Assembly (NCBI RefSeq): GCF_014634745.1
Contig: NZ_BMBP01000008.1
Coordinates: forward strand, 1 to 64,000
Direction of reading: 5' to 3'
Length of the DNA: 64,000 nt
From: Leuconostoc pseudomesenteroides KCTC 3652
GTDB lineage: Bacteria; Bacillota; Bacilli; Lactobacillales; Lactobacillaceae
Part shown: piece by piece, positions 55,348 through 64,000 of the stretch
How the letters are laid out: each line of letters starts with the position of its first letter
How positions within the stretch are numbered: position 1 is the first letter of the stretch
Position numbers and translations under genes: made by a program
The notes under the pieces: model-generated
What the model was told of the DNA's origin: nothing
Database searches by the model: none
What the model saw: only the letters and a program-made list of their open reading frames with translations

Positions 55348-56103
55348 ATGACATTACTAAAAGTTGAGCATCTCAAAAAAGAGTATCGAGGTAAATTTAA
55401 AAACAATACGGTTACGGCATTGGCTGACGTCAATTTTGAAGTTGAAGCTGGTGAATTTATTGCAATTATGGGTGAATCTGGTTCCGGAAAATCAACGTTG
55501 TTAAACTGTATTGCAACATTAGACAAGCCAACAACAGGGACAATTATGCTTAATAACGAGGATTTAACTACCTTATCTGATAAAGCATTGGCAAGCTATC
55601 GACGTGATCACTTGGGCTTCGTTTTTCAAGATTTTAACTTACTAGATACAATGTCAGTCAGAGACAATATTTATTTACCACTCGTTTTGGCAAACAGAAC
55701 AAAAAATAAAGCAGAAAAATTGCACCGATTATCGGAACAATTAGGTATTCAAGATTTGCTTAATAAATATCCATTTGAATTATCAGGCGGACAAATGCAG
55801 CGAGTGGCGATTGGCCGCGCTTTGATTACCAATCCTGATATTTTACTAGGTGACGAACCAACTGGGGCACTGGATTCAAAAAATGCGGCTGAAATTTTGT
55901 CGCTATTTAGGAAGTACAATGAAAGTAATCAGACAATTCTGATGGTGACGCATTCAGCGTTAGCGGCAAGCTGTGCTAAGCGCGTTTTATTTATCAAGGA
56001 TGGGATGGTTTTTCATCAAATTTATCGTGGTAATCGTAATGATCAAGAAATGTTAATTACGATTAATGATGCCACAACAAATTTGTTTGGGGGAGCAATG
56101 TGA
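55348..56103 (+). CDS. Bce-type ABC transporter ATPase
   Basis: 251 residues. Walker A GESGSGKST, Q-loop VFQDFNLL, signature LSGGQMQR, Walker B ILLGDEPTGALD, and the H-loop VTHS. MacB/LolD-like family. AAGGGGGAA precedes ATG. It pairs with the FtsX-type permease one base downstream for removal of peptide antibiotics from their lipid targets. Confidence 0.94.
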   Translation: MTLLKVEHLKKEYRGKFKNNTVTALADVNFEVEAGEFIAIMGESGSGKSTLLNCIATLDKPTTGTIMLNNEDLTTLSDKALASYRRDHLGFVFQDFNLLDTMSVRDNIYLPLVLANRTKNKAEKLHRLSEQLGIQDLLNKYPFELSGGQMQRVAIGRALITNPDILLGDEPTGALDSKNAAEILSLFRKYNESNQTILMVTHSALAASCAKRVLFIKDGMVFHQIYRGNRNDQEMLITINDATTNLFGGAM

Positions 56104-56104
56104 C

Positions 56105-58069
56105 ATGTTATATTGGAAATTAGCTTGGCAATCAATTGTCAAAAATAAGTTAGAATATTTACCATTTATGTTGGCTGGTACTGCTGCGGTGGCTTTGAAC
56201 TTGGTCATTCAATTATTGATTTATTCAAAAGGTGTCCAAACACTAAGAGCGAGTAGCTCAGTCATAGAGTTGCTTATGTTTGGACAAATCGTTATTGGTC
56301 TGTTGTCTGTCATTTTTTTGCTATATACATACAGCTTTTTAAATAAACGCAAACAATCGGAATTTGGGCTATTCAGCATTTTAGGGATGCAAAAAAGAGA
56401 TCTCATCAAAATTAGTTGGCGACAACAATTGATCAACTACATGATTGTCACAGTGATTGGGGTTGTGACTGGTGTGCTGTTTAGTAAACTATTATTATTG
56501 CTGTTTATTAAATTAGTTGGGGGCAATAACTTTCAACTCAACATTGCTTTAGGTGCAATCATTTTCGTCACGATATTCTTTGGCTTAGTATTTATGCTGC
56601 TGCTATTAAGTGATATTTTGGTGATTTGGCGGTTGAAAACAATATCGCTCCTTCAAGCGTCACAAAAGGGTGATCGTGAACCTAAAAGTCATTGGCTATT
56701 ATTTGGTTTGGGGATTGTACTGATGGGTTGGGGGTACTATATTTCACTAACTGTCAACTCCCCTTTAAAGGCAATGAGAATTTTTTTCTTAGCTGTAATC
56801 ATGGTTGTAATAGCGACATATTTGCTATTTATTGTGGCATCTACTATTGTGCTAAAAACAATGAAAAAGCACACCAATTACTACTATCAAACAGATCATT
56901 TCATTACTGTTTCTAATATGTTGTTTCGGATGAGACAAAATGCCACCGGCTTGGCAAGTATTTCGTTGCTCACTACAATGGCATTAGTTGTGATTGTCAC
57001 GACGGTATCAATGTTTGTAGGACAGCAAGATTATGTCAATAAACAGTTTCCACGTGATGTTATGATGACTAACGTGGCTAATCAAAGCATATCGGAAAAT
57101 AAGGTGAAACAAGCTGCTGCTGATAATAATGTGGTGCTCAGTAAAATGTATCACATGGAAATCAGTAATCCAATCACGGGTTATTTAACCAGCAGTGGTC
57201 ATGCCATGCCGTTAAGTGGTACAACAGTTACAAGAGCTGATAATTTGTCAGACTTTCTATTTATGACAATCCAACAATTTAATCAGTTGACAAATCAACA
57301 TGGTGGGACATTAGCGGCAAACGAAGTCTATGCTTATGATCGGCAAGGTACATTTAAGAATAATACGATCAAATTCTTGAATCAAAGCTATCATGTCAAA
57401 AAACATTTATCTAAAATCGATGGCGTGCCAAGTATGCAAGCTAGCATGACTCACTCAATGATTATTGTGATACCGTCTAAGACTGTGACAGACAAAATTG
57501 GTTCAGCATTCAATGATTTGGGTGAGAATAAACAATCTATTTCGTATACTAACCAACTTTTGTTTGATATCAAAGGCTCAGACAAGCAAAAAGACAAGTT
57601 CTTAAAAACATTTAAGGGTGAACAAAATATTATTGTTGACAGTAAATCAGAAACTATGTCAGTGCTAAAAAGTTTCTATGGGGGATTCTTCTTTATTGGT
57701 TTGATTTTTTCAATCAGCTTTATTATGGCAACAGGACTCATTATTTACTATAAGCAAATTTCCGAGGGACGTTCAGATAAGAAGCAGTTTGACATTTTGC
57801 AAAAAGTAGGTATGTCTCATAGTGAGGTGAAACGTACGGTCAAATCACAAGTTGTATGGGTATTTGGATTGCCGGTTGTGGTTGCCATTACACATTTATG
57901 TTTTGCAATGCCAATGATCAATAAAATTTTACAAATATTCGGGGTAACGATAGGACCAGTGGTGTATACAACAATGAGTCTTACAATTGCTGGGGTCGTG
58001 CTAATATATTTTGGTATCTACCTGAAGACATCAAAAACATACTTTAAACAAGTAGCACGAAAAAATTAA
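56105..58069 (+). CDS. Bce-type ABC transporter permease (FtsX domains)
   Basis: 654 residues from ATG 56105 (GGGGGAG upstream; an earlier in-frame ATG at 56066 lies inside the ATPase gene). About ten membrane helices, with a large extracellular domain of about 200 residues (roughly 320-530) that carries the specificity in this family. The N-terminal FtsX part includes FGLFSILGMQKRDLIKISW. The permease also signals to the BceS-like kinase. Confidence 0.92.
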   Translation: MLYWKLAWQSIVKNKLEYLPFMLAGTAAVALNLVIQLLIYSKGVQTLRASSSVIELLMFGQIVIGLLSVIFLLYTYSFLNKRKQSEFGLFSILGMQKRDLIKISWRQQLINYMIVTVIGVVTGVLFSKLLLLLFIKLVGGNNFQLNIALGAIIFVTIFFGLVFMLLLLSDILVIWRLKTISLLQASQKGDREPKSHWLLFGLGIVLMGWGYYISLTVNSPLKAMRIFFLAVIMVVIATYLLFIVASTIVLKTMKKHTNYYYQTDHFITVSNMLFRMRQNATGLASISLLTTMALVVIVTTVSMFVGQQDYVNKQFPRDVMMTNVANQSISENKVKQAAADNNVVLSKMYHMEISNPITGYLTSSGHAMPLSGTTVTRADNLSDFLFMTIQQFNQLTNQHGGTLAANEVYAYDRQGTFKNNTIKFLNQSYHVKKHLSKIDGVPSMQASMTHSMIIVIPSKTVTDKIGSAFNDLGENKQSISYTNQLLFDIKGSDKQKDKFLKTFKGEQNIIVDSKSETMSVLKSFYGGFFFIGLIFSISFIMATGLIIYYKQISEGRSDKKQFDILQKVGMSHSEVKRTVKSQVVWVFGLPVVVAITHLCFAMPMINKILQIFGVTIGPVVYTTMSLTIAGVVLIYFGIYLKTSKTYFKQVARKN

Positions 58070-58198
58070 ATCGTAATGAAACGCGCAATTTAAATTATTT
58101 TTCATTTTTAGTCATGATGAGGTTAACGCTGAATCGTGGCTTTTTATGTCTGCCAAAACATGCTAAAATCTAAGGCAAGCAAGCGGAGGATAAAAACG

Positions 58199-59020
58199 AT
58201 GGTAGCACAAAAAGTGGTCTTGATTACGGGAGCTAGCAGTGGTATTGGGTATCAAACAGCTAAAAAATTAGCGACTCAACAGTTCAAAGTCTATGGTGCG
58301 GCTCGACGTGTAGACAGGCTGGCATCATTAGTTCAGTTAGGTGTCTCACCAATTTATATGGATATTACCGATGATGAGACGATTACTAAAGCAGTGGCGC
58401 ACATTATTGAGGCGTCTGGACGAATTGATGTTTTAATCAACAATGCTGGGTACGGATCCTATGGTGCCATTGAAAACGTGCCCATTTCGGAGGCTAAAAA
58501 ACAATTTGACACTAATTTATTTGGATTAGCCAAATTGACACAACTAGTCTTACCTTACATGAGAGCGCAACAATCTGGTCGCATTATCAATGTATCCTCG
58601 ATGGCTGGTAGAATGACAACTTATATGGGTGCTTGGTATCATGCCACAAAATATGCACTAGAAGGATTTAGTGATGCGCTGAGAATGGAAGTAAAGCCTT
58701 TTGGCATTGATGTCGTGCTCATTGAACCTGGTGGTATTAAAACGAATTGGGGTATAATAGCAGCTGATAATCTTAAAAAAACGTCTCAAGGGACACCTTA
58801 CCAAGAACATGCTTTAGCGGCATCAGAACGTATGAGACAACTTTATTCATCAGATAAGTTAACTGCTCCAGAAGTGATAGCAGATACAATTGTGAAGTCT
58901 GTTATCAATAAACGCACAAAAACAAGATATTTAGTTGGTTACGGTGCCAAGGCATTAGTTGCGTTACACACTATTTTGCCAACACGCGCGTTTGACAAGA
59001 TCATTCAAAAGCTTGTTTGA
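58199..59020 (+). CDS. SDR-family oxidoreductase
   Basis: 273 residues from ATG 58199, which has GGAGG 9 bases upstream; the open frame extends upstream but without a start signal. TGASSGIG, NNAGYGSYG and YHATKYALEGFSDALR (catalytic Tyr/Lys) define a classical SDR. The Arg after the TGxxxGxG strand (AARRVDRL) suggests NADPH. Similar to many uncharacterised short-chain reductases. Substrate unknown. Confidence 0.9.
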   Translation: MVAQKVVLITGASSGIGYQTAKKLATQQFKVYGAARRVDRLASLVQLGVSPIYMDITDDETITKAVAHIIEASGRIDVLINNAGYGSYGAIENVPISEAKKQFDTNLFGLAKLTQLVLPYMRAQQSGRIINVSSMAGRMTTYMGAWYHATKYALEGFSDALRMEVKPFGIDVVLIEPGGIKTNWGIIAADNLKKTSQGTPYQEHALAASERMRQLYSSDKLTAPEVIADTIVKSVINKRTKTRYLVGYGAKALVALHTILPTRAFDKIIQKLV

Positions 59021-59045
59021 TAGTGTCATCAATATATTTTACAGA

Positions 59046-59660
59046 TTAGTTGGCTGGTTTGGTGACATCCAAGTATTCTTCAAATCGAAAATTTTTTCCT
59101 AAACTAGCGGATGTTGTTGTGTATGATCGGAATTGATAAAGTAGGGGCTGCCATTTTGTGACGTCGATGTGATTATTGTCATGTAGAATTGAAGTATCAA
59201 CGAAAATGCTTTTAATTTTGCAAATAATAATGGCAAAATCATCCTGAGGTGCAATATTTTTAATGATTACTTCAATTCGAATTGGGCATTCACGTATAGC
59301 AGCTGTTTTGACAGTTGCGCTGGGGATTTTGGAAAAACCACCAAGCTGGAATTTGTCAGAACAGTATTGATAACCCATCATTTTTTTATTACGATCAATA
59401 TGTGATTTTCCAGTTGTTCTTGCGATACGCTCGATATTGGACCAAATTTTACTATCGGCAATGTTGATAGTTGCTTCTTTCGTTGTGAGCATGTTTTGAT
59501 AAGCTTGCCCCTCTAAACTTACACCAAGTACAACATGATTATTTAGTGTCCAAGAGGAACTGATAGGCGAAATATTGTCTGTGCCGTCAATACTTTGTGT
59601 TGCTAAAAGTGTGACTGGGAAACCATAGTAGAGGCTGTCTTTGTGAATTTGTTTGAACAT
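59046..59660 (-). CDS. Flavin reductase-like domain protein
   Basis: 204 residues. FMN-binding split-barrel type: YYGFPVTLLATQS, ISPISSSWTLNNHVVLGVS, then a long C-terminal part. Usually reduces flavin or binds FMN. It is divergent from an ArsR-type regulator across an 86-base gap with a perfect palindrome, so the two are probably a regulated pair. Confidence 0.82.
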   Translation of the reverse strand: MFKQIHKDSLYYGFPVTLLATQSIDGTDNISPISSSWTLNNHVVLGVSLEGQAYQNMLTTKEATINIADSKIWSNIERIARTTGKSHIDRNKKMMGYQYCSDKFQLGGFSKIPSATVKTAAIRECPIRIEVIIKNIAPQDDFAIIICKIKSIFVDTSILHDNNHIDVTKWQPLLYQFRSYTTTSASLGKNFRFEEYLDVTKPAN

Positions 59661-59711
59661 TTTGATGTCATCCTTTTCGATATGATACAGTTATTTTATA
59701 TGAAAGATTGT

Positions 59712-59725
59712 TCGATGCGCATCGA
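59712..59725. promoter_or_regulatory. Palindromic operator between the flavin reductase and ArsR-type genes
   Basis: A perfect 14-bp palindrome TCGATGCGCATCGA lies 22 bases before the regulator start. It is the likely binding site of that regulator. Confidence 0.65.
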
Positions 59726-59746
59726 TATGTTTTTGAAAGGAATTTT

Positions 59747-60457
59747 ATGACAGAACAAGGTTTACCAAATATGATTGATATAACTAAATTACTTGCTGAT
59801 CAATCTAGTTTAACGATTCTAACATTTCTCATGGATGGCCGATTTCACACAGTTCATGAAATCGCCAAAGTTGCCACGATAAAGGATCAAACAGCTTCCT
59901 ATCATTTAAAAAGATTTTATAATGAGGGGTGGTTGGATTATTATAAACGCGGTAAGTTCGTTTATTACCAGTTGAGTAGTCTAGATATTGCGCATTTAAT
60001 TGAACAATTAATGGTGATTAGCCCTAAAAAACCAACACAGTCATATCATCAAAGGGTAGCTCTTAATAAAATTGCTTATTGCAGAAGTTGTTATAATCAT
60101 ATGGCAGGCAAGGTGGGGGTTGATTGTTATGACTACTTAATCAATTCCGGTTTTCTGGTAGGATATCAAAACGAATTGCAATTAACGAGTGAAGGGCAAG
60201 AATTGTTTAAATCATTAGGCATTGATATTTCAAAAGAAAAAAAAGACGCTAATTTTATTAAACCATGTTTGGATTGGACAGAACGCCGTTTTCACTTATC
60301 TGGTCGACTGGGAAGGCTGCTTTTGGACAAATGTTTAGCAGAAGGATTAGTGAAGAGAAATAGCGAAGATCGTCATCTAACTGTTACAAGTAAAGGTGAA
60401 ATGATGTGGGATGAATTAAACAAAAATAGACGCGTTTCTTGTGATTTTGTTGAATAA
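59747..60457 (+). CDS. ArsR-like winged-helix regulator
   Basis: 236 residues from ATG 59747 (AAAGGAA upstream). The N-terminal ArsR domain has the recognition helix in KDQTASYHLKRFYNEGWLDYYKRGKFVYYQLSS. The C-terminal half contains CRSCYNHMAGKVGVDCYDYL and a further C, a cysteine group that could bind metal or sense oxidants, and a second helix-turn-helix-like part. Of the ArsR type with an unusual C-terminal extension. Probably controls the divergent flavin reductase gene. Confidence 0.82.
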   Translation: MTEQGLPNMIDITKLLADQSSLTILTFLMDGRFHTVHEIAKVATIKDQTASYHLKRFYNEGWLDYYKRGKFVYYQLSSLDIAHLIEQLMVISPKKPTQSYHQRVALNKIAYCRSCYNHMAGKVGVDCYDYLINSGFLVGYQNELQLTSEGQELFKSLGIDISKEKKDANFIKPCLDWTERRFHLSGRLGRLLLDKCLAEGLVKRNSEDRHLTVTSKGEMMWDELNKNRRVSCDFVE

Positions 60458-60528
60458 AAAACAACCTGCTAACAATTCCGAAAGTTAAAGTAACTTTTGG
60501 GGACTGAAATTATTGGCAGGTTGTTTTT
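60455..60528. terminator. Bidirectional terminator between the ArsR-like and DJ-1 genes
   Basis: A long hairpin: AAAAACAACCTGC with GCAGGTTGTTTTT, with an inner AAGTT/AACTT pair. Confidence 0.85.
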
Positions 60529-60549
60529 TAATTGATTCGATACCTTCTA

Positions 60550-61137
60550 CTATGAAAAAGGATCAGACTGACTATCTCTAATTCGAACATATTCAATGTC
60601 GTGAGCGACATTGTCAGCGAAATCACGTGTTGTGACATGCTCTAGAAAAGCAAAGCTCATATCAATACCAGCTGAAACGCCAGATGAGGTGTAAAATTTA
60701 TCATCCATTGTCCAACGCGCATGTCGCTGCCATAAAATTTTAGAATTTAAACTGGTTACCCAATTAAACGCTAATTTATTTGACGTTGCGCGTTTGTGAT
60801 CAAGCGTGGTTGTCATTGCCAACAATGCTGAGCCTGTGCAAATGGACAAGCAGTAGGTTGACTTATCTATTAAAATTTTAAGTTTTTCAATAAAATTTTT
60901 GTCATTGACTAAGAGTCTCGTGCCAGGTCCACCAGGAATTAAAAGAACACCGCTCGTGTCAATTTCTTCATCAGATAATAGGTCGACAATAGGCAAACGA
61001 TAACTGGTAATCGCCCGCTTATTCGACAAAGTAAAATATTGAACGTTAAATTGTTCCGCATGTAGAAAAACCTCCGCCGGACCAAAAACATCTAGGGGTT
61101 CGAATTCGTCAAATAATAAAATATTGATATCCATCAT
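60550..61137 (-). CDS. DJ-1/PfpI family protein
   Basis: 195 residues. Class I amidotransferase-like fold with LLIPGGPGTR and the nucleophile elbow LSICTGSALLA (Cys100), then ATSNKLAFNW and SSGVSAGIDMSFAFLEHV. Closest in pattern to isonitrile hydratase or ThiJ-like enzymes. AGGAGA precedes ATG. The reaction is unproven. The small membrane gene lies just upstream on the same strand. Confidence 0.88.
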   Translation of the reverse strand: MMDINILLFDEFEPLDVFGPAEVFLHAEQFNVQYFTLSNKRAITSYRLPIVDLLSDEEIDTSGVLLIPGGPGTRLLVNDKNFIEKLKILIDKSTYCLSICTGSALLAMTTTLDHKRATSNKLAFNWVTSLNSKILWQRHARWTMDDKFYTSSGVSAGIDMSFAFLEHVTTRDFADNVAHDIEYVRIRDSQSDPFS

Positions 61138-61159
61138 GAGTCTCCTGCTAATATTTCGC

Positions 61160-61480
61160 TTAAGTTAGAAAAACAAAAAAGATGAGAATTGCCGTTAAAA
61201 TGAGACGGAAAATATGATGTTGAAAGTGAAAACTTTTATTTTTGAGACCATTTGTGATAGCAGTGAGTTGAAATACGACTAACACAATGACAGCTGTGCT
61301 TTTGAACCAATCAATTGTTTGAAAACAGGCAATCAATAAGATAATGGCACAAATGATGTTGAGCAAATTAGGGATGCGTGCTGAAGAGTTGATTTCTTTC
61401 ATTGACGCAAAAGCCATCAAAAATGCGTACAGGCAAATAATCACTTTTACTAAAATTGTTAAGAACAAAGTTTGTCTCAC
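61160..61480 (-). CDS. Small membrane protein, 106 residues
   Basis: Four hydrophobic segments (about 6-26, 38-53, 60-75, 90-105) joined by short polar loops; not recognised as a family. It is 22 bases upstream of the DJ-1/PfpI gene in the same direction, so the two may form an operon. Confidence 0.6.
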   Translation of the reverse strand: MRQTLFLTILVKVIICLYAFLMAFASMKEINSSARIPNLLNIICAIILLIACFQTIDWFKSTAVIVLVVFQLTAITNGLKNKSFHFQHHIFRLILTAILIFFVFLT

Positions 61481-61757
61481 TTTCTATATGCTATTATAAT
61501 TGTAATCTAAATTATAACGCACTTAATCTTACTTTTATACAAAGAGTTCTTTTTTTGCACTAACGACATATTGGTGTTGACTATTTATATAGATGGAAAA
61601 ATGAAATTAAGATATTAGATGAGTTGGATAAAAATAGGATCACTCATTACCACTTGCAATAGTAGATGATTTGATTGATAATGATATTCAAATATTGTTA
61701 TGAGTGCTAGTTTAAGCGCTTTGTTTAAAAAAGTTAGTTAAAGAGGTTTGCATTGCA

Positions 61758-62354
61758 ATGAGTGAAGAAAAAACGACAGTTTATTTTGTACGACACGCGC
61801 GGCCAGATTATAGTTGTGAAGATGATAGAAATATGCCACTGACAGCTGAAGGCAAAGCAGACGCTGTTATTGTGGCAGAAGTATTGAAGAATGTTTCTTT
61901 TGACATGTGTATTTCTAGTCCTTATGTGCGTACGCAAGCAACAATAAAGCCAACATGTGACCAAAAAAAGTTGACATTAAGAACAGATGAAAGATTAAAA
62001 GAAAGGGTAAGGGGAAAACTAGGAAATCAAGGGGATGAACTGCAGCGACGGCGTTGGTTGGATTTTGACTTTCATGAACCACAGGGTGAATCAATGAACA
62101 GTCTACAAAAACGCAACATAAGTGCATTGACTAACATATTATCGCGGTACACAGGACAGACGATATTATTTTCAACTCACGGGGCAGCATTAAGTGCGAT
62201 TCTAAATTTTTACGATGATACTTTTGGTTATCAAAATTTTAAGCGATTGGAGATGTTCACGCCGTATATTTTAAAAGTGACGTTTGGGATGAATCAAAAT
62301 TTAATTGATCAAAGCGAAATTTTAATAATCGATAAATCGGAAGGCTTAGCTTAG
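61758..62354 (+). CDS. Histidine phosphatase family protein (phosphoglycerate mutase-like)
   Basis: 198 residues. YFVRHARPDYS carries the catalytic His with Ala where RHG is usual; SSPYVRTQATIKP holds the second Arg; FSTHGAALSAIL the second His. Of the broad-specificity phosphatase type. GAGG lies upstream but partly distant from ATG. Single gene with its own terminator. Confidence 0.88.
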   Translation: MSEEKTTVYFVRHARPDYSCEDDRNMPLTAEGKADAVIVAEVLKNVSFDMCISSPYVRTQATIKPTCDQKKLTLRTDERLKERVRGKLGNQGDELQRRRWLDFDFHEPQGESMNSLQKRNISALTNILSRYTGQTILFSTHGAALSAILNFYDDTFGYQNFKRLEMFTPYILKVTFGMNQNLIDQSEILIIDKSEGLA

Positions 62355-62373
62355 AGCGGCGGGATGAACTCTC

Positions 62374-62404
62374 AAAAAGAGACCATAAGGCAGGTCTTTT
62401 TTTT
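62374..62404 (+). terminator. Terminator after the phosphatase gene
   Basis: AAAAAGAGACC with GGTCTTTTTT, loop of about 8 nt. Confidence 0.82.
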
Positions 62405-62592
62405 GTGCAAAAATATTTACAAAACGCCTTCTTGTAAGCCTATTATGTTGTCAACTAAACTATTTTTCTACAATTTTATCAAAAATAGAATATTATGTTA
62501 CAAAAAATGATAGATGATTAAAATCATAAATGATAACATTGTTGAATAGTCTTGAAGGGGCTATAAAAAATTTTTTCTCAGGGGGAGATATT

Positions 62593-63020
62593 ATGAACTT
62601 CAAAAAAAATTGATTGCATTAGCAATCGCTTGGGCTGTAACAGGTAGTCTGGTTTTGCCAGTGTTTGCATCTGATGATTTATACGGCTTTCAGATGAAAT
62701 TAGGTACGTATCAAGAGGAGGCTTCAACTGGATATCACTATCGTCAAACAGCGTCGAACGCAAATCCTTGGAAAGTAGGTGTCTATACTTCAGCGGAAGG
62801 AAATGGATCGTATTATAGAGCCTATTTGATGGGGCAAAAAAATCGTGCAGCAGCCTCACCATTTGCAGCTGTGTATACTGGACCTGGCTATCCGTATGTT
62901 TATACAACTGCAAAGTCAAATGCCAATCAAACGAATGTCAGATTGGTGATGTTCCATCCGGAATGGACAAATAAAATCGCGCCTTATATCACCGGTGCTT
63001 GGGATGAAGAGACTTGGTAA
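62593..63020 (+). pseudogene. Secreted DUF2712-like protein, out of frame at a poly-A tract
   Basis: GGGGGAG precedes ATG 62593, but this frame reads MNFKKN and stops. After the run of eight A's (62602-62609) the next frame continues as LIALAIAWAVTGSLVLPVFA, a signal peptide core, and a secreted domain to 63020. With nine A's the two join into a normal signal peptide of about 26 residues. The mature part (YRQTASNANPWKVGVYTSAEGNG... GAWDEETW) has the DUF2712 pattern, a family often coded beside ABC-2 transporters. It may be toxin- or bacteriocin-like; that is inference. A start at TTG 62610 is possible but leaves no basic N-region. Confidence 0.78.
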
Positions 63021-63027
63021 TTAAGTC

Positions 63028-63837
63028 ATGCTAAGTTATAGTCTAAATCGTATTATACAAACGAAACAATTTTTAACTGTAATGTTCATTATGTGTATTA
63101 TCACTATTTTAGATGCCATTCAGCATGTCATAATGTTGAATGGGTTTTCATTAGCCAAATCTATGTGGTTAAACACCTTTATGGCAAGTAGTCTAGGTGG
63201 TATGTATGGGCATCTGTTAACTACTTTTCTGCTTGGTTTATATCCTATTTGGTTGTTACTTGGGGGCGGGTTCGCGCTGTTGAAAGATTTTAAAACGGGA
63301 CAATCATATAACGTTGTCAGTCGAGTAGGGGTTTCAAAGTATTTACACCATCAATTTATTGCAGCGGGACTAGCAGGTACCCTACTTTTTTCAGTGCCTT
63401 TATTATTGAATTTAATTGTAATTTGGATCATACAATTATTTCCTCTGAAAACATTTGATGGACAAATGAGTTTATTAATTGACAAGCCACGTATTCCTAA
63501 TTTAGAAAAATATCACTTTGTGTGGTGGCAATTAGAAAACCCAGCATTAACATTTATGGTGTATCTGTTCGTGTTTTTGATATCAGTTTTTGTAACGACT
63601 ATGTTTATGGCAGCCATTAGTTTAGTATTTGGCAATTTTTATCAAATTTTAACTCTAGTGAGTTTAGGCACTATATTATTGGGAAGCCAAGTATTCGACA
63701 TTGGGAAGATGTTGCAATCTTTTGCCCAATTAATGACGTGGCAGAGTTGGTTATTGAGTTGGTCAGATCTCATCATAGTATTATTGATAGTTAATAGTTT
63801 GATTTTACTTTGGCGTTGTCATGGTGAGTTAGCATGA
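63028..63837 (+). CDS. ABC-2-type membrane permease of the DUF2712 locus
   Basis: 269 residues, six membrane helices. A central soluble part (LIDKPRIPNLEKYHFVWWQLENP) lies between the second and third pairs. Of the ABC-2/bacteriocin-export type seen beside DUF2712 genes. It starts 8 bases after the secreted protein and its stop overlaps the next ATG, so all three are one operon. Function as exporter or immunity protein is inferred from context. Confidence 0.75.
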   Translation: MLSYSLNRIIQTKQFLTVMFIMCIITILDAIQHVIMLNGFSLAKSMWLNTFMASSLGGMYGHLLTTFLLGLYPIWLLLGGGFALLKDFKTGQSYNVVSRVGVSKYLHHQFIAAGLAGTLLFSVPLLLNLIVIWIIQLFPLKTFDGQMSLLIDKPRIPNLEKYHFVWWQLENPALTFMVYLFVFLISVFVTTMFMAAISLVFGNFYQILTLVSLGTILLGSQVFDIGKMLQSFAQLMTWQSWLLSWSDLIIVLLIVNSLILLWRCHGELA

Positions 63838-64000
63838 TTGGCGAAAGAAAGTTTTGGTTTTCTACTTTTTCTCTGATCATTTTCATCACTTTTTTTTATC
63901 TTTTTAGTATGAGTTGGGAAGCGCTAAGTTATGATGATTGATTGAGCTTGGAAGTTCTTAATGGGGGTAATTATTTTCAAAATTGGTCTTGGCAAGTGAT
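63834..64000 (+). pseudogene. Start of a further membrane protein, interrupted by TGA and cut by the window edge
   Basis: ATG 63834 overlaps the previous stop (ATGA). MIGERKFWFSTFSLIIFITF gives one membrane helix, and the frame stops at TGA 63939-63941. The same frame then reads on as LSLEVLNGGNYFQNWSWQV to the window end, with protein-like composition. A single change TGG to TGA (Trp to stop) would explain this. The rest of the gene is outside the window, so its family is not known. Confidence 0.55.

Noticed and set aside
62593-63837. A lactococcin 972 bacteriocin locus.
   Set aside because: The secreted protein fits the DUF2712 pattern (NPWKV, WDEETW) rather than lactococcin 972, and the partner is a short ABC-2 permease rather than the large immunity-type membrane protein.

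Overview
The window looks like chromosome of a low-GC Gram-positive lactic acid bacterium, most likely Leuconostoc or a close relative. The grounds are strong AGGAGG-type ribosome binding sites, sigma-A promoters, cre sites, many LacI-family regulators, sugar PTS and sucrose genes, a Bce-type module and an LPxTG-like surface protease. The genus is an inference; no rRNA or tRNA gene is present to confirm it.

Layout. 1-950: the end of an IS3-like element and an AbrB/MazE-type antitoxin with a PemK/MazF-type toxin. 950-3127: about 2.2 kb without a convincing gene. It holds roughly 19 head-to-tail transcription units of about 50-130 nt, all on the + strand. Most have a promoter with a 17-bp spacer whose -35 box follows the previous unit's terminator T-tract, and an RNA folded by pairing its 5' part with its 3' end. 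The closing stems covary between units (CCCAAC/GTTGGG, CTCAAC/GTTGAG, CCCGAC/GTCGGG, CCTAAC/GTTAGG, CTCAGC/GCTGAG) while the loops differ and are often CU-rich. This small-RNA array is the best candidate for an undescribed system. 3131-3481 is an unassigned ORF.

3694-11932: cyclopropane fatty acid synthase, then a nucleoside/ribose regulon (rbsK-rpiA-transporter on one strand; nucleoside transporter and two nucleoside hydrolases on the other) around a LacI regulator, with the same operator at both promoters. 12090-15754: YagU-like protein, ClC transporter, membrane-anchored GDPD. 15804-17595: kdsA with a KpsF/KdsD isomerase, unusual for a Gram-positive. 17906-20909: small stress and membrane proteins, a serine-rich anchored protein broken by a 7-bp tandem repeat, fructosamine kinase, glutathione peroxidase.

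20928-24747: first sucrose locus (LacI regulator, GH32 hydrolase, MFS symporter). 24952-27713: YhgE/Pip protein and an Rrf2 regulator. 27869-32349: AraC regulator, frameshifted PTS EIIC, GH3 beta-glucosidase. 32630-38038: 1802-residue S8 surface protease. 38309-42480: beta-glucoside PTS locus (membrane protein, EIIC, GH1, GntR regulator). 42542-46899: second sucrose locus (LacI regulator, PTS EIIBCA, GH32). 47065-50490: unknown gene, LacI regulator, SDR, FMN reductase. 50740-52770: Kup potassium transporter. 53585-58069: Bce-type two-component system with ABC transporter. 58199-62354: oxidoreductases, ArsR-type regulator, DJ-1/PfpI protein, phosphatase. 62593-64000: start of a DUF2712/ABC-2 locus, with a frameshift in a poly-A tract and an in-frame TGA.

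Most of the window serves carbohydrate and nucleoside uptake under carbon catabolite control: cre-like sites lie in front of both sucrose loci, both beta-glucoside loci and an unknown operon.
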